From: Atopobium sp. oral taxon 416
Lineage (GTDB): Bacteria > Actinomycetota > Coriobacteriia > Coriobacteriales > Atopobiaceae
Assembly (NCBI RefSeq): GCF_018128285.1
Contig: NZ_CP072380.1
Location: 496,001 to 560,000, forward strand
DNA: 64,000 nt
Direction: 5' to 3'
Of this stretch, positions 25,815 to 34,589 are shown piece by piece. A program made the translations under genes and the position numbers. Positions within the stretch are counted from its first letter, which is position 1; each line of letters opens with the position of its first letter. The notes below the pieces were generated by a model, which worked only from the letters and a program-made list of their open reading frames with translations, had not been told where the DNA came from and did no database searches.

Positions 25815-26723
25815 ATGATTTATACTGTCACGTTCAACCCATCGATCGACTATATTGTTCGCCTCGACAATATGCAGGTAGGTGAGATCAACCGCGTCAC
25901 CTACGAGGACATGCTGCCAGGCGGCAAAGGCATCAATGTCTCCATCGTCCTTTCCAACCTCGGCCACGAGTCCACTGCGCTCGGCTTTGTCGCGGGCTTC
26001 ACGGGTAAAGAGATCGAGCGTATGATGGGCAACTACGGCGCCAAGACCGACTTCATCCAGGTCAAAGAGGGCAGAAGTCGCATCAACATGAAGATCAAGG
26101 CCAAGGAAGAGACCGAGATCAACGGCATCGGCCCCAAGATTACCGATGAGGACATCGAGGCCCTCTACCAGAAGCTTGATACGATACAGAAGGGCGACAC
26201 CCTCGTTATCGCCGGCAGCGTCCCCTCGATGCTTCCGAGTGACATCTATGAGCGCATCACAAGCAGGCTCGACGGCCGCGGCATCAACGTGATCGTCGAT
26301 GCCGAGCGTAACCTACTGGTCAACGTTTTGCCGTTCCACCCGTTCCTGATCAAGCCGAACAACCACGAGTTGGGCGCCATCTTCAATGTTGAGCTCAACG
26401 ACCGTGACTCCGTCGTACCCTACGCAAAGAGACTCCAGGAGAAGGGTGCCCGCAACGTGCTCATCTCTATGGCCGGCGAGGGCGCAGTGTTGGTCGCAGA
26501 GAATGGTGACATCCTCAAGAGCGAAGCTCCGAAGGGCAGCGTTGTAAACTCTGTCGGCGCTGGCGACTCGATGGTCGCAGGCTTCATCACGGGATTCGAA
26601 GAGAGTAAGGGCGACTACGAGACCGCCTTCAAGATGGGTCTGTGCACGGGTTCCGCAAGCGCCTTCTCCTCGAAGCTGGCAACCCGTCCTGAGGTCGAGG
26701 CGCTGCTGAAGACGCTCAAATAA
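25815..26723 (+). CDS. fruK: 1-phosphofructokinase
   Basis: PfkB-family kinase of 302 aa converting fructose-1-P to fructose-1,6-bisP. TFNPSIDYIVRL start, GGKGINVS (36-43) and the C-terminal catalytic NSVGAGDSMVAGF. GGAGG lies 7 bp before ATG 25815. Central gene of the fructose operon; its substrate is produced by the EIIABC encoded next. Confidence 0.95.
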   Translation: MIYTVTFNPSIDYIVRLDNMQVGEINRVTYEDMLPGGKGINVSIVLSNLGHESTALGFVAGFTGKEIERMMGNYGAKTDFIQVKEGRSRINMKIKAKEETEINGIGPKITDEDIEALYQKLDTIQKGDTLVIAGSVPSMLPSDIYERITSRLDGRGINVIVDAERNLLVNVLPFHPFLIKPNNHELGAIFNVELNDRDSVVPYAKRLQEKGARNVLISMAGEGAVLVAENGDILKSEAPKGSVVNSVGAGDSMVAGFITGFEESKGDYETAFKMGLCTGSASAFSSKLATRPEVEALLKTLK

Positions 26724-26796
26724 GCTTTATCCAATCGTATCTGCAAAGAGCGAATGAAGGATAGAAAAGCAAAGCGTGGTGAAAGGAAGGAGCATC

Positions 26797-28791
26797 GTGA
26801 AGATCACTGATCTGCTCAAGCCTGAAGGCATCAAGATCAACGCTTCGGCGAAAGATCAAGATGACGCAATCAACCAACTGGTTGCGCTGCAGGACGCTTC
26901 AGGCAACATCAATGATAAAGTCGCCTACAAAAAGGCAATTCTGGCCCGCGAGTCAGAATTTTCGACAGCGGTCGGGGATGGTATCGCAATCCCGCATGCA
27001 AAGACGGCTGCGGCGAACCGTCCCGGTTTGGCAGCGATGACGCTGCCGGGCGGCGTCGATTGGAACTCCCCGGACGGGGATCCGGCCACCCTGGTATTTA
27101 TGATCGCCGCCCCGGAGGGCCAGAACAACACGCACCTGGAGATGCTCGCGCAGCTCTCAAGACTCCTGATGCATCAGGAGTTCGCGGATGCCCTGCGTGC
27201 TGCCAAGACCCCAGAGGAGTTCTTGGCTGTGATCGATAAGGGTGAGAAGGAGCGTGATACGCAGGAGGCCGCCAAGCAGCAAGCCTCTCAGAAGGCCGAG
27301 CAGCAGGCTCAGGTGACCAGCTCCGACTCAGGCTTCCCTGAGGTCCTCGCAATCACCGCCTGCCCGACCGGCATTGCGCACACCTACATGGCGGCAGAGA
27401 ACCTGGAGAAAAAGGCTAAGGAGATGGGCGTTACCCTCAAAGCTGAGACTCAGGGTTCCGTTGGCGCCAAGAACGTGCTGACCCAGGAAGAGATCGAGCA
27501 CGCAAAGGGCATCATCATTGCCGCAGACAAGGACGTCGACCGCTCTCGCTTTGCGGGCAAGCAGGTGCTCTCCACCAACGTCTCCGCCGGCATCAATGAG
27601 CCGGAGAAGCTGATCGATGACATTCTGCAGAACAAAGCTCCGATCCAGGAGGGCAGCGTTGTCCACGCTACCGAGGGTGAGGAGAAGGATTCCGCCTGGC
27701 ACGTGATCTACAAGCACCTGATGAACGGCATCAGCCACATGCTCCCCTTCGTTATCGGCGGCGGCATCCTCACAGCTATCGCCTTCCTGATCGACCAGCC
27801 TGGTTTGGGTACTGCAAACTACGGCTCTTCAATCCCGGCGGCAGCCTTCTTCAAAACGATCGGCTCTGAAGCCTTCAATATGATGCTGCCGATCCTTGCG
27901 GGGTTTATCGCGATGTCCATCGCAGACAGACCGGGCCTTGCCCCTGGTATCGTCGGCGGCCTCTTCGCCCGTACCGGCTACAGCATCGCCTACCTCTCCG
28001 TTCTGAACGGGGATCCGGATGTAGCGGCTGCCACCTGCGTCTCCGGTGGCTTTATTGCGGCGCTCTTTGCCGGCTTTGCTGCAGGCTATATCACCTTGGG
28101 TATAGAGAAGATGTGCGATAGAATGCCCTCCTCGCTTGAAGGCATCAAGCCGATGCTCATCTATCCTTTGCTCGGCACCTTGGCAATCGGTGCAGTCATG
28201 TTCATCCTGAATCCGCTCTTCGGTGCGATCAACACTGGACTGAATAACTGGCTGAACGGCATGGGCACCACCAACATGGTCCTGCTCGGCGCTATCGTCG
28301 GCGGCATGATGTCCATCGATATGGGTGGCCCGTTCAACAAGGCAGCCTATGTCTTCGGCACCGGTGCACTTGCTGCCGGTACCACCTCCGGCCAGATCAT
28401 TATGGCTTCCGTTATGGTCGGCGGCATGGTTCCGCCTCTGGCAATCGCCCTTTCCACCACCTTCTTCAAGAACAAGTGGTCTGCGGCTGATCGCAACGCA
28501 GGCATTGTGAACTACATCATGGGCCTCTCCTTCATCACCGAGGGCGCTATTCCATTCGCCGCAGCTGACCCGGGCCATGTCCTTCCGTCCTGCATCATCG
28601 GCTCCGCAATCGCCGGCGCTCTGTCGGCAGCCTTCGGCTGCACGAGCCCTGCTCCTCACGGCGGCGCGTGGGTTGTCGCCGTTATCGGCAACCCGGGCAT
28701 GTATCTGCTCGCGCTTGCAATCGGCTCCATCGTGGCAGCACTGATCCTGTCACGTTGGAAGAAGCCCTATGCCGGCCAAGAGACCGCATAA
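26797..28791 (+). CDS. fruA: PTS fructose EIIABC
   Basis: Three-domain fructose permease of 664 aa. EIIA at 1-150 with phosphorylated H67 in IPHAKT; an Ala/Gln-rich linker at 150-178; EIIB with C189 in ITACPTGIAHTYMAAE; then EIIC with about nine membrane segments from about 320. GTG 26797 follows AAAGGAAGG. No HPr-like (FPr) domain is present. Transports fructose with 1-phosphorylation, feeding FruK. Confidence 0.95.
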   Translation: MKITDLLKPEGIKINASAKDQDDAINQLVALQDASGNINDKVAYKKAILARESEFSTAVGDGIAIPHAKTAAANRPGLAAMTLPGGVDWNSPDGDPATLVFMIAAPEGQNNTHLEMLAQLSRLLMHQEFADALRAAKTPEEFLAVIDKGEKERDTQEAAKQQASQKAEQQAQVTSSDSGFPEVLAITACPTGIAHTYMAAENLEKKAKEMGVTLKAETQGSVGAKNVLTQEEIEHAKGIIIAADKDVDRSRFAGKQVLSTNVSAGINEPEKLIDDILQNKAPIQEGSVVHATEGEEKDSAWHVIYKHLMNGISHMLPFVIGGGILTAIAFLIDQPGLGTANYGSSIPAAAFFKTIGSEAFNMMLPILAGFIAMSIADRPGLAPGIVGGLFARTGYSIAYLSVLNGDPDVAAATCVSGGFIAALFAGFAAGYITLGIEKMCDRMPSSLEGIKPMLIYPLLGTLAIGAVMFILNPLFGAINTGLNNWLNGMGTTNMVLLGAIVGGMMSIDMGGPFNKAAYVFGTGALAAGTTSGQIIMASVMVGGMVPPLAIALSTTFFKNKWSAADRNAGIVNYIMGLSFITEGAIPFAAADPGHVLPSCIIGSAIAGALSAAFGCTSPAPHGGAWVVAVIGNPGMYLLALAIGSIVAALILSRWKKPYAGQETA

Positions 28792-28827
28792 GCGACACTA
28801 AGAGATAGAACCGTACAGGTTCGTTTG

Positions 28828-28857
28828 GTGGGGATATCCTGGAAGGGGTATCCCCAC
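28828..28857 (+). terminator. Hairpin after fruA
   Basis: Perfect 9-bp stem GTGGGGATA/TATCCCCAC with a 12-nt loop, 37 bp after the fruA stop; no clear T-run follows. Confidence 0.5.
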
Positions 28858-28880
28858 TATGGTCTAAGAGGGTGATTGGT

Positions 28881-29273
28881 ATGGTTGGATTTCATTTTCC
28901 GTGGAGCCGTAAACGCCGCGCACAGGCTTCAGATACGTCCTCAACAACAGAGCCCCAACACAAACCGATCCGCTACACAGGGCCACTGCGGCGGGTGTCA
29001 CTCAGGTACCGCGGCAGGGTACAGGCCGTTGGGTTCCGCTACCAAGCGGAGATATTGGCCCAATCTGTCGGGGTGACCGGTTGGGTCAGAAACGAGGACA
29101 ACGGCGACGTGCTGCTCCACGTCCAAGGAACCCCTCAGCAGATTGAGCGGTATAAGGAGGGCATCCAGGAGCTCTCTGCCAGCCGCAACACCTGGATTGA
29201 GGCGGCGCTCGTCGAAGAGAAACCGCTCGGGGTTGTGGATGGGGAACGGAAGTTTTCGGTCGCCTATACCTGA
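28881..29273 (+). CDS. Acylphosphatase with N-terminal extension
   Basis: Acylphosphatase domain at about 38-125 of a 130-aa protein: VSLRYRGRVQAVGFRYQAE carries the phosphate-binding loop with catalytic Arg, and GWVRNEDNGDVLLHVQG the catalytic Asn. It hydrolyses acyl-phosphates such as acetyl- or carbamoyl-phosphate. The basic, low-complexity first 35 residues (FPWSRKRRAQASDTSSTTEPQ) are an add-on to a domain normally about 90 aa. ATG 28881 fits AGAGGGTGA. Confidence 0.88.
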   Translation: MVGFHFPWSRKRRAQASDTSSTTEPQHKPIRYTGPLRRVSLRYRGRVQAVGFRYQAEILAQSVGVTGWVRNEDNGDVLLHVQGTPQQIERYKEGIQELSASRNTWIEAALVEEKPLGVVDGERKFSVAYT

Positions 29274-29364
29274 GTGTTTTTGCCCCTCTACCTGCTTTCT
29301 TTGAAGATGTGCGCTCCGCGTGTCATACTAGGAGGGCTAACACAACAAGGAGGGGAATCTGGAG

Positions 29365-29784
29365 ATGGTATGCGACTTAGTGAAAGACCGGGCAGAGCTG
29401 ACGAAAGCGGCGCAGCCTGCTACAGCTGAAGACAGCGCAGTAGCCCAGGATGTTGAGGATACCCTGGTCTCACTGGATGACGCTTCATGCCTCGCGGCGA
29501 ACCAGATCGGGTACCCGAAGGCGATCGGCGCATACCGGGACAACCGGGGACGCATCCACGTACTGTTCAATCCGACGATTACCTTCAAAATGCAGCCCTT
29601 CAAGACCCAGGAGGGGTGTCTCACGAAGGATGAACCCTCACGGGTGACTCGCTATCGCAGGATCCGCGTGAGCTATGACGCTTTAGAGGCGGGGAAGCTC
29701 GTTCACCATGAAAAAGCATTCGGTGACTGGTATGCCGAAATGGTACAGCACATTGTAGACCATATCGCAGGTGCCTACGTCTAG
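29365..29784 (+). CDS. Peptide deformylase-like protein lacking the catalytic Glu
   Basis: Protein of 139 aa with the deformylase fold signature: motif 1 SCLAANQIG, motif 2 EGCLTKDE (the metal-ligand Cys) and a C-terminal motif 3 reading QHIVDHIAG where active enzymes have QHEIDH. The two metal histidines remain but the general-base Glu is replaced by Ile. It is also shorter than the main-type enzymes. Either an inactive paralogue or one with altered chemistry; the housekeeping deformylase is expected elsewhere. Confidence 0.82.
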   Translation: MVCDLVKDRAELTKAAQPATAEDSAVAQDVEDTLVSLDDASCLAANQIGYPKAIGAYRDNRGRIHVLFNPTITFKMQPFKTQEGCLTKDEPSRVTRYRRIRVSYDALEAGKLVHHEKAFGDWYAEMVQHIVDHIAGAYV

Positions 29785-29895
29785 CGCAGATGCAGGGCTT
29801 TGGCTCCAGAGCGGCTCAGATTTGAATCAGAAGAAAGACCTGTTATTTAAAGTCAAGGGGTAAACCCAAGATTTTCGATAGGAACCTTGAGAAGT

Positions 29896-31307
29896 GAATA
29901 TGGGATAAAGAGCAGACATACTGACGCGCGCCCCGCTGGGAGCGCAAGCGCGATTCAGATGTAGAAAAGGCTACTTGCCGCCCTCCTGAAGATGTTCGGG
30001 TTGATGGTGCCTAGAAGGCGTGGGCTCCCAGGGGCGCTGCTCCTTCATGAGGGCTAGACACACGCCCATGAGCTTGCAAGCAACACCTGCGAGGGCTACG
30101 CAGTGGTGTTTTTTGTCTTCGCCTTCCCTTCTGGCGTAGTAGTCGCCGAAGTTATGGGTCGTATCTGCGCACACAGTCTGTAGCCTGCATGAGGGCCCAC
30201 CTGAGATCTGCCGCAGCGCACTTGGACATGCTTTTACCCGATGCCACACTCTTACCGGACTCACTTTTGGTAGGGTCCATGCCAACATAGGCCAAGGACC
30301 TGATGGGCACCATCGAAGCGCTCAGCGCGCCGATCTCGCCTGCGATAATTAAGGCCAGCGCGATTCAGATGCCAGGGACGCTGAGCAGCCACCTACCGCT
30401 TGCCTTGTCGAGCAAGCGGGTAAGTTCAAATTCCACCTCGTCGATCTGGCTGCAGACGAGCTCAGACTCCTCATGGAAGAGTCTGAGCTCGAAGGTGAGC
30501 GTCTTTGAACCGAAGCCGACTGCAACCGACGCTTTCGTGGCGGCCTTCAGCTCCTCGGCCTTCTTTTGGCCGCAGTTGGAGCAGAAAGCTTCCTTCAGTG
30601 TGCACTCGAGCGTGCACATGTCGCTTGAGTGTGTCTGCTGCGGCGTGGCACAATGTTTGAGTAGCGAACCGCTGGGTGGGCCTAAACGAGCCGCTGAACA
30701 GGCCATCGAGGATGGCTGTGGCGCGGTTTTTGAGCATGGTCGAGCTCTTCGACGAGCGAGGTGCAGTAGCGCGCCCAAGCGCGAGCAGCTCTCCGGTCGC
30801 TCAGCGCGCAGGGCTCATAGCGCTTGTAGCGCATAAGGTCTGCGATCATGGCTGCGTCGATCGCATCGGTCTTGAGCGTGCGCTGCGTCATAGCCATGAG
30901 CGGCCATGAAGTTAAACAGGGCAACCCAGTAGTGCCCTGTGGCCTGCATACCGGCCTTCTTCAGCCGATCGAGCAGCTTTTTGAAGCCTGCCGGCAATGT
31001 TGGCAAATCTGAGTGACTCGATGAGGGTCCCTCCATCCTCACCCACGGCTGACAGCACATAGAAGCGCTTAGCGATGTCTATGCCGATATATACCATACA
31101 GCTATCTCCTACCTCTTACTTGACTGAGGGGCTAAGGTTTTCCTCTGGTCTTTGCAGGCACAACCTCATGGGACATCCATCGCCTAACGACATCTTGCCT
31201 AATTCGCGTCCAGCTGCGGGCCAAAGGCGCCAGCTTCTGCTCAAGCCAAACTCCAGCAGAACACGCCAAGTGCCCTGCGTCCCATGCACGCCCTTTATCC
31301 CATATTC
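29896..31307 (-). mobile_element. Decayed IS110-family element (IS1111-like)
   Basis: About 1.41 kb bounded by a perfect 15-bp inverted repeat (GAATATGGGATAAAG at 29896-29910 and its complement at 31293-31307). IS1111-type elements carry such subterminal repeats; classical IS110 members do not. Transposase remnant fills most of it. Ends 66 bp before the flavodoxin gene. Confidence 0.75.
29960..31097 (-). pseudogene. IS110-family transposase remnant
   Basis: Minus-strand DEDD-type transposase in many frames. Recognisable in order: MVYIGIDIAKRFYVLSAVGEDGG; FKKLLDRLKKAGMQATGHYWVALFNFM; TLKTDAIDAAMIADLMRYKRYEPCALSD; SKTLTFELRLFHEESELVCSQIDEVEFEL...LLSVPGI; SLAYVGMDPTKSESGKS. At least four frameshifts or stops. 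Confidence 0.8.
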
Positions 31308-31373
31308 GCGTCTACAGGAAAAGAGCGCGGCCACTGCGCGAGAAGTGGCAGAAAGAATATATGAGGAGGATAC

Positions 31374-31859
31374 ATGCCTCATCGTGAAATAGTGACATAC
31401 TTTTCCATCACCGGAACCACCGGAAGGATCGCGCAGAGCATTGCGAAACTGCGCAATGCGGATATTGCGGCGATCTTCCCGCAGGTGCCGTATAGCGTAG
31501 AGGACCTCAGATGGCCTGATTCAGCGAACTGCCGCAGTGCCCGGGAAATGAAGGACCTGAACGCCCGGCCGGCGATGGAGCCGCTTGCCACTGATCTTGC
31601 TTCCTACGACGTGGTGTTTTTGGGCTACCCCATCTGGTGGGGTATGGAGCCCCGCATCATCGACGCTTTCCTGGAAACCTATGACTTTAAAGGGAAGATC
31701 ATCGTCCCCTTTGCGACCAGCAATGGTTCAGGCATGGGCGACGGCCCGGCCCGCATTCAGGCTCTGACACCTGGATCGACCGTGCGCAGCGCCCGCCTGA
31801 TTCCGGGGGATGCGACTGACGACGCACTGCAGGCGTGGATGCACAGCATGCGCCTATAA
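31374..31859 (+). CDS. Flavodoxin-family protein
   Basis: Flavodoxin_4-like protein of 161 aa. YFSITGTTGRIAQSIA binds the FMN phosphate; LGYPIWWGMEPRIIDAFLETYDFKGKIIVPFATSNGSGMG is the diagnostic core. Strong GAGGAGG ribosome site. Cytoplasmic electron carrier or NADPH-linked reductase; partner unknown. The IS110-like element ends just upstream and may have removed or replaced its native promoter. Confidence 0.9.
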   Translation: MPHREIVTYFSITGTTGRIAQSIAKLRNADIAAIFPQVPYSVEDLRWPDSANCRSAREMKDLNARPAMEPLATDLASYDVVFLGYPIWWGMEPRIIDAFLETYDFKGKIIVPFATSNGSGMGDGPARIQALTPGSTVRSARLIPGDATDDALQAWMHSMRL

Positions 31860-31883
31860 GTACATAGTAAAGCATGAAAGGAT

Positions 31884-31914
31884 GGGGCCTGCACCGCTCA
31901 GCGGTGCAGGCCCC
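31884..31914. terminator. Terminator between flavodoxin and the SIS-like gene
   Basis: Perfect 14-bp stem GGGGCCTGCACCGC/GCGGTGCAGGCCCC with a 3-nt loop between convergent genes. Confidence 0.8.
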
Positions 31915-31936
31915 ACTGCAAACTCTGTAGTGTAAG

Positions 31937-32557
31937 CTATTTAAGCTGCGGATCGTAGGCGCGGGCGTACTGCGTAAAGAACCGGTCGAAGAAGTAGGTC
32001 ACACCGAAGGTCGCAAAGATCCGGTGGAGCGCGGAGCCTTCCCGCGCGCTGTCGCCGAGCTGTAGGACCTGGTTGAAGTGTGAGTGGAGTTCAGGGTCTG
32101 AGTTGGCAGTGACGATCGCCTTGTAGGCCATGCTCGCCTCGATGCGCTTTTGCTGGCGGCGGGCAAACCCGTTTGAGGTCGTCACGACGATCAAAAGGTC
32201 GCTCGGCATCATCGCTCTCACGCTGTTGATCTCGGAGGAAGACTCGGAGACGAGGCGGATCGTCTTGCCCTCGGCGAGCATCGCCTGCTGGAACTCACGC
32301 AGGGCGAGCGTTGAGGCGTCCGTCGCAAAGACCACGGTGTGAGCGGATTGGTTCATCGTCGAGACTAGGCGCAGGATGTCCCCATTTTCCGAAAGCGCAT
32401 CGATCTGGCTGTAGATCGTGTCCAGATCCTTGTGCAGGGAACGGTGCTCGTCGCGTTCTGCCTTTGCGTAGACGAGGTAGTGCTGACGTAAGGCTTCCCT
32501 CTCTTCGTCAGACAGCGGTTGCGGGAGGACTTCGATCTTAAAGCCAATCTCACTCAT
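31937..32557 (-). CDS. SIS-like domain protein (RpiR sensor-like)
   Basis: Protein of 206 aa. The middle (SAHTVVFATDASTLALREFQQAML... IRLVSESSSEINSVRAMMPSDLLIVVTTSNGFARRQ) resembles the SIS sensor half of MurR/RpiR regulators, which bind phosphosugars. The N-terminal 70 residues are charged and helical and do not look like the RpiR winged helix. ATG 32557 follows AAGGAG. Lies 29 bp behind glgB, so likely co-transcribed and linked to glycogen control; that role is inferred. Confidence 0.6.
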   Translation of the reverse strand: MSEIGFKIEVLPQPLSDEEREALRQHYLVYAKAERDEHRSLHKDLDTIYSQIDALSENGDILRLVSTMNQSAHTVVFATDASTLALREFQQAMLAEGKTIRLVSESSSEINSVRAMMPSDLLIVVTTSNGFARRQQKRIEASMAYKAIVTANSDPELHSHFNQVLQLGDSAREGSALHRIFATFGVTYFFDRFFTQYARAYDPQLK

Positions 32558-32586
32558 GTGTGTCTCCTTGGGTAGGGCCGACAGAT

Positions 32587-34386
32587 CTATTTGATGCTGA
32601 TCAGGATGCTTCCGAAAGCCGGAAGCGTGCATGCTATTTCCTGGGTCTTTTCATTATAGGTGATATCGGTTTTGCCCTGCGGCGTCGCTCCGTTGAAACG
32701 CTGCCAATCGGTATCCAAGAGGACGGAGATGCTCTTCGCATTCTTCAGCGGGACACGGTAGTCCTTTTGGGCGGCACCGGAGAAGTTCATCAACGCCGCG
32801 ACGCGCTCACCCCGCTTGCTGGTGCGCTCAATCGCGTAGCACACGCGGGTCTTAGAATCGACGTCGAGCCACTTGAACCCGGCCTGCTCGTAGTCCTGAT
32901 CCCAGAAGGCGGCAAGCGTCAGATAGAGATGGTTGAGCTCACAGCAGTAGTGATAGAAGGCGTCGTGGATCGGGTACTTGCGCAGGAACCAATCCTGCTC
33001 GCGGTCCTCATCCCACTCGCGCAGCTGCGCGATCTCAGAGCCCATGAAGTTCAGCTTCTTACCTGGGTGAATCATCATATAGAGGTAGAGCGTGCGCGCT
33101 TGGGGGAACTTCCTGTCGTAGTCGCCCCACATCTTCTGCGCGGTAGTTGCCTTACCATGCACATTCTCATCGTGCGAGAGCGGCAGCAGGTAGCGCTCGT
33201 TCCAAAAGTACATCATTGAGAAACTCAGCTTGTTGTAGTTGCCCGCGCGGAAGTAAGGGTCGGTCTGCATGAAGGAGAGGGTGTCGTGCATCCAGCCTAA
33301 GTCCCACTTGTAGTCGAAGCCCAAGCCACCCTCGTCGGTCGGTTTGGTGATGCCCTCGTAGTTCGTGGAATCCTCTGCGACAAGGAAGCTGCCTGGGTTG
33401 AGCTGCTTGAGTGCGGCATTCATCGTACAGATGAACTTGACGTTGTCGTTGTTCACCCCACGGTTCTCGTCACCCTGCCAGTAGATGATGCGGCTGATTG
33501 CGTCCATGCGCAGGCCGTCGAAGTGGTAAGTCTTGAGCCAGAAGTTGGCGGAGGACTGCATGAAGCTCCTCGACTCACCGCGTGAGTACATGAAGTTGTG
33601 GCTGCCCCACTCGGAGATGCCCACCGCGTCGTTGGGGTATTCAAAGAGGGCGGTGCCGTCGTAGTCGGCCAGGCCGTAGGAGTCCTTTGCGAAGTGGACT
33701 GGGACGATATCGAGGATGCAGCCGATGTTGGCCTGATGCAGCGTATCGATAAGCTTCATCAGCTGCTTCGGGGTGCCGAAGCGGGAGGTCGGGGCAAAAA
33801 AGCCGGTTGGCTGATAGCCCCAGGAGCCGTCAAAGGGATACTCGTTGAGCGGCATGAACTCAACAAAGTTATAGCCGGTCTCAGTAAGATACTTCGTGAG
33901 CGGCTCAGCGAGCTCCTCGTAGGTGTACCAATCCCTCGGATCCTGGGACTCTTTGTCGCCGGACTTCTTTCTCCAGGAGCCTAGCTGGATCTCGTAGATA
34001 TTCATCGGCTTGTCCGCAGCGTTGCTGCGCTGCTTCATCCAGGTAGCGTCGTGCCAGGTGTAGTCGTCGAGGCTTACGATGCGGGAGCGGTGCGCAGGGC
34101 GCAGCTCCATTGCAAACCCGTAGGGGTCGGCGTGGTCGACAGTGTTGCCGGCGTGGTCGATCGCATAGGTGTAGGCATCGCCGGGCTTGACTTTTGCCTG
34201 TGCCTCCCAGAAGTTGCCGTCCTCGATCTTGTGCATCGGGACTGAGGCGTCCTCGAGCTTGAGCACGATGGACTGCGCCGCCGGCGCGAAGGTCCTGAAG
34301 ACGTAGGTGTCATCTTGGATCTTGTGGGTACCGAGGAAGTCCTCAGCATTGAATTCGGTTCCGGCATAGAAATTAGAGAGTCTCAT
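32587..34386 (-). CDS. glgB: 1,4-alpha-glucan branching enzyme (GH13)
   Basis: Glycogen branching enzyme-like protein of 599 aa. N-terminal CBM48-type domain (about 15-105), then a GH13 barrel with VPVHF (229-233), nucleophile D295 in GLRMDAI, acid/base E338 in VAEDSTN, and LSHDENVHG, typical of GlgB. Start M at 34386 preferred (GAGG upstream) over an earlier Met 20 codons upstream. No other glycogen genes are in the window. Confidence 0.9.
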   Translation of the reverse strand: MRLSNFYAGTEFNAEDFLGTHKIQDDTYVFRTFAPAAQSIVLKLEDASVPMHKIEDGNFWEAQAKVKPGDAYTYAIDHAGNTVDHADPYGFAMELRPAHRSRIVSLDDYTWHDATWMKQRSNAADKPMNIYEIQLGSWRKKSGDKESQDPRDWYTYEELAEPLTKYLTETGYNFVEFMPLNEYPFDGSWGYQPTGFFAPTSRFGTPKQLMKLIDTLHQANIGCILDIVPVHFAKDSYGLADYDGTALFEYPNDAVGISEWGSHNFMYSRGESRSFMQSSANFWLKTYHFDGLRMDAISRIIYWQGDENRGVNNDNVKFICTMNAALKQLNPGSFLVAEDSTNYEGITKPTDEGGLGFDYKWDLGWMHDTLSFMQTDPYFRAGNYNKLSFSMMYFWNERYLLPLSHDENVHGKATTAQKMWGDYDRKFPQARTLYLYMMIHPGKKLNFMGSEIAQLREWDEDREQDWFLRKYPIHDAFYHYCCELNHLYLTLAAFWDQDYEQAGFKWLDVDSKTRVCYAIERTSKRGERVAALMNFSGAAQKDYRVPLKNAKSISVLLDTDWQRFNGATPQGKTDITYNEKTQEIACTLPAFGSILISIK

Positions 34387-34589
34387 GGGATGTGCCTCGC
34401 TTGTTGTCTGTGGGCGTGCTACTTGATCTCCTTGAGGATACGACACTGTATTTGTAACAGTACTGCTTCATGGTTGTTTAGAGCGTATAAGTTTGCCTAC
34501 GGTAGCAGCTGATACAAGCGTATCCTCTAAAGAGAACGATACCAAAAGAACGCCAAACTGCTCTGGGCGTTTCGGGAAGGAAACAGAGC

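Noticed and set aside
27829-28659. 276-residue minus-strand frame inside fruA
   Set aside because: Shadow of the EIIC coding sequence with a His/Asp/Gly-rich composition typical of antisense reading.
29948-30371. Direct repeat GCGCGATTCAGATG as an attachment site
   Set aside because: Two copies 410 bp apart inside the IS110-like element, one within the transposase remnant; no integrase gene and no cargo between them.
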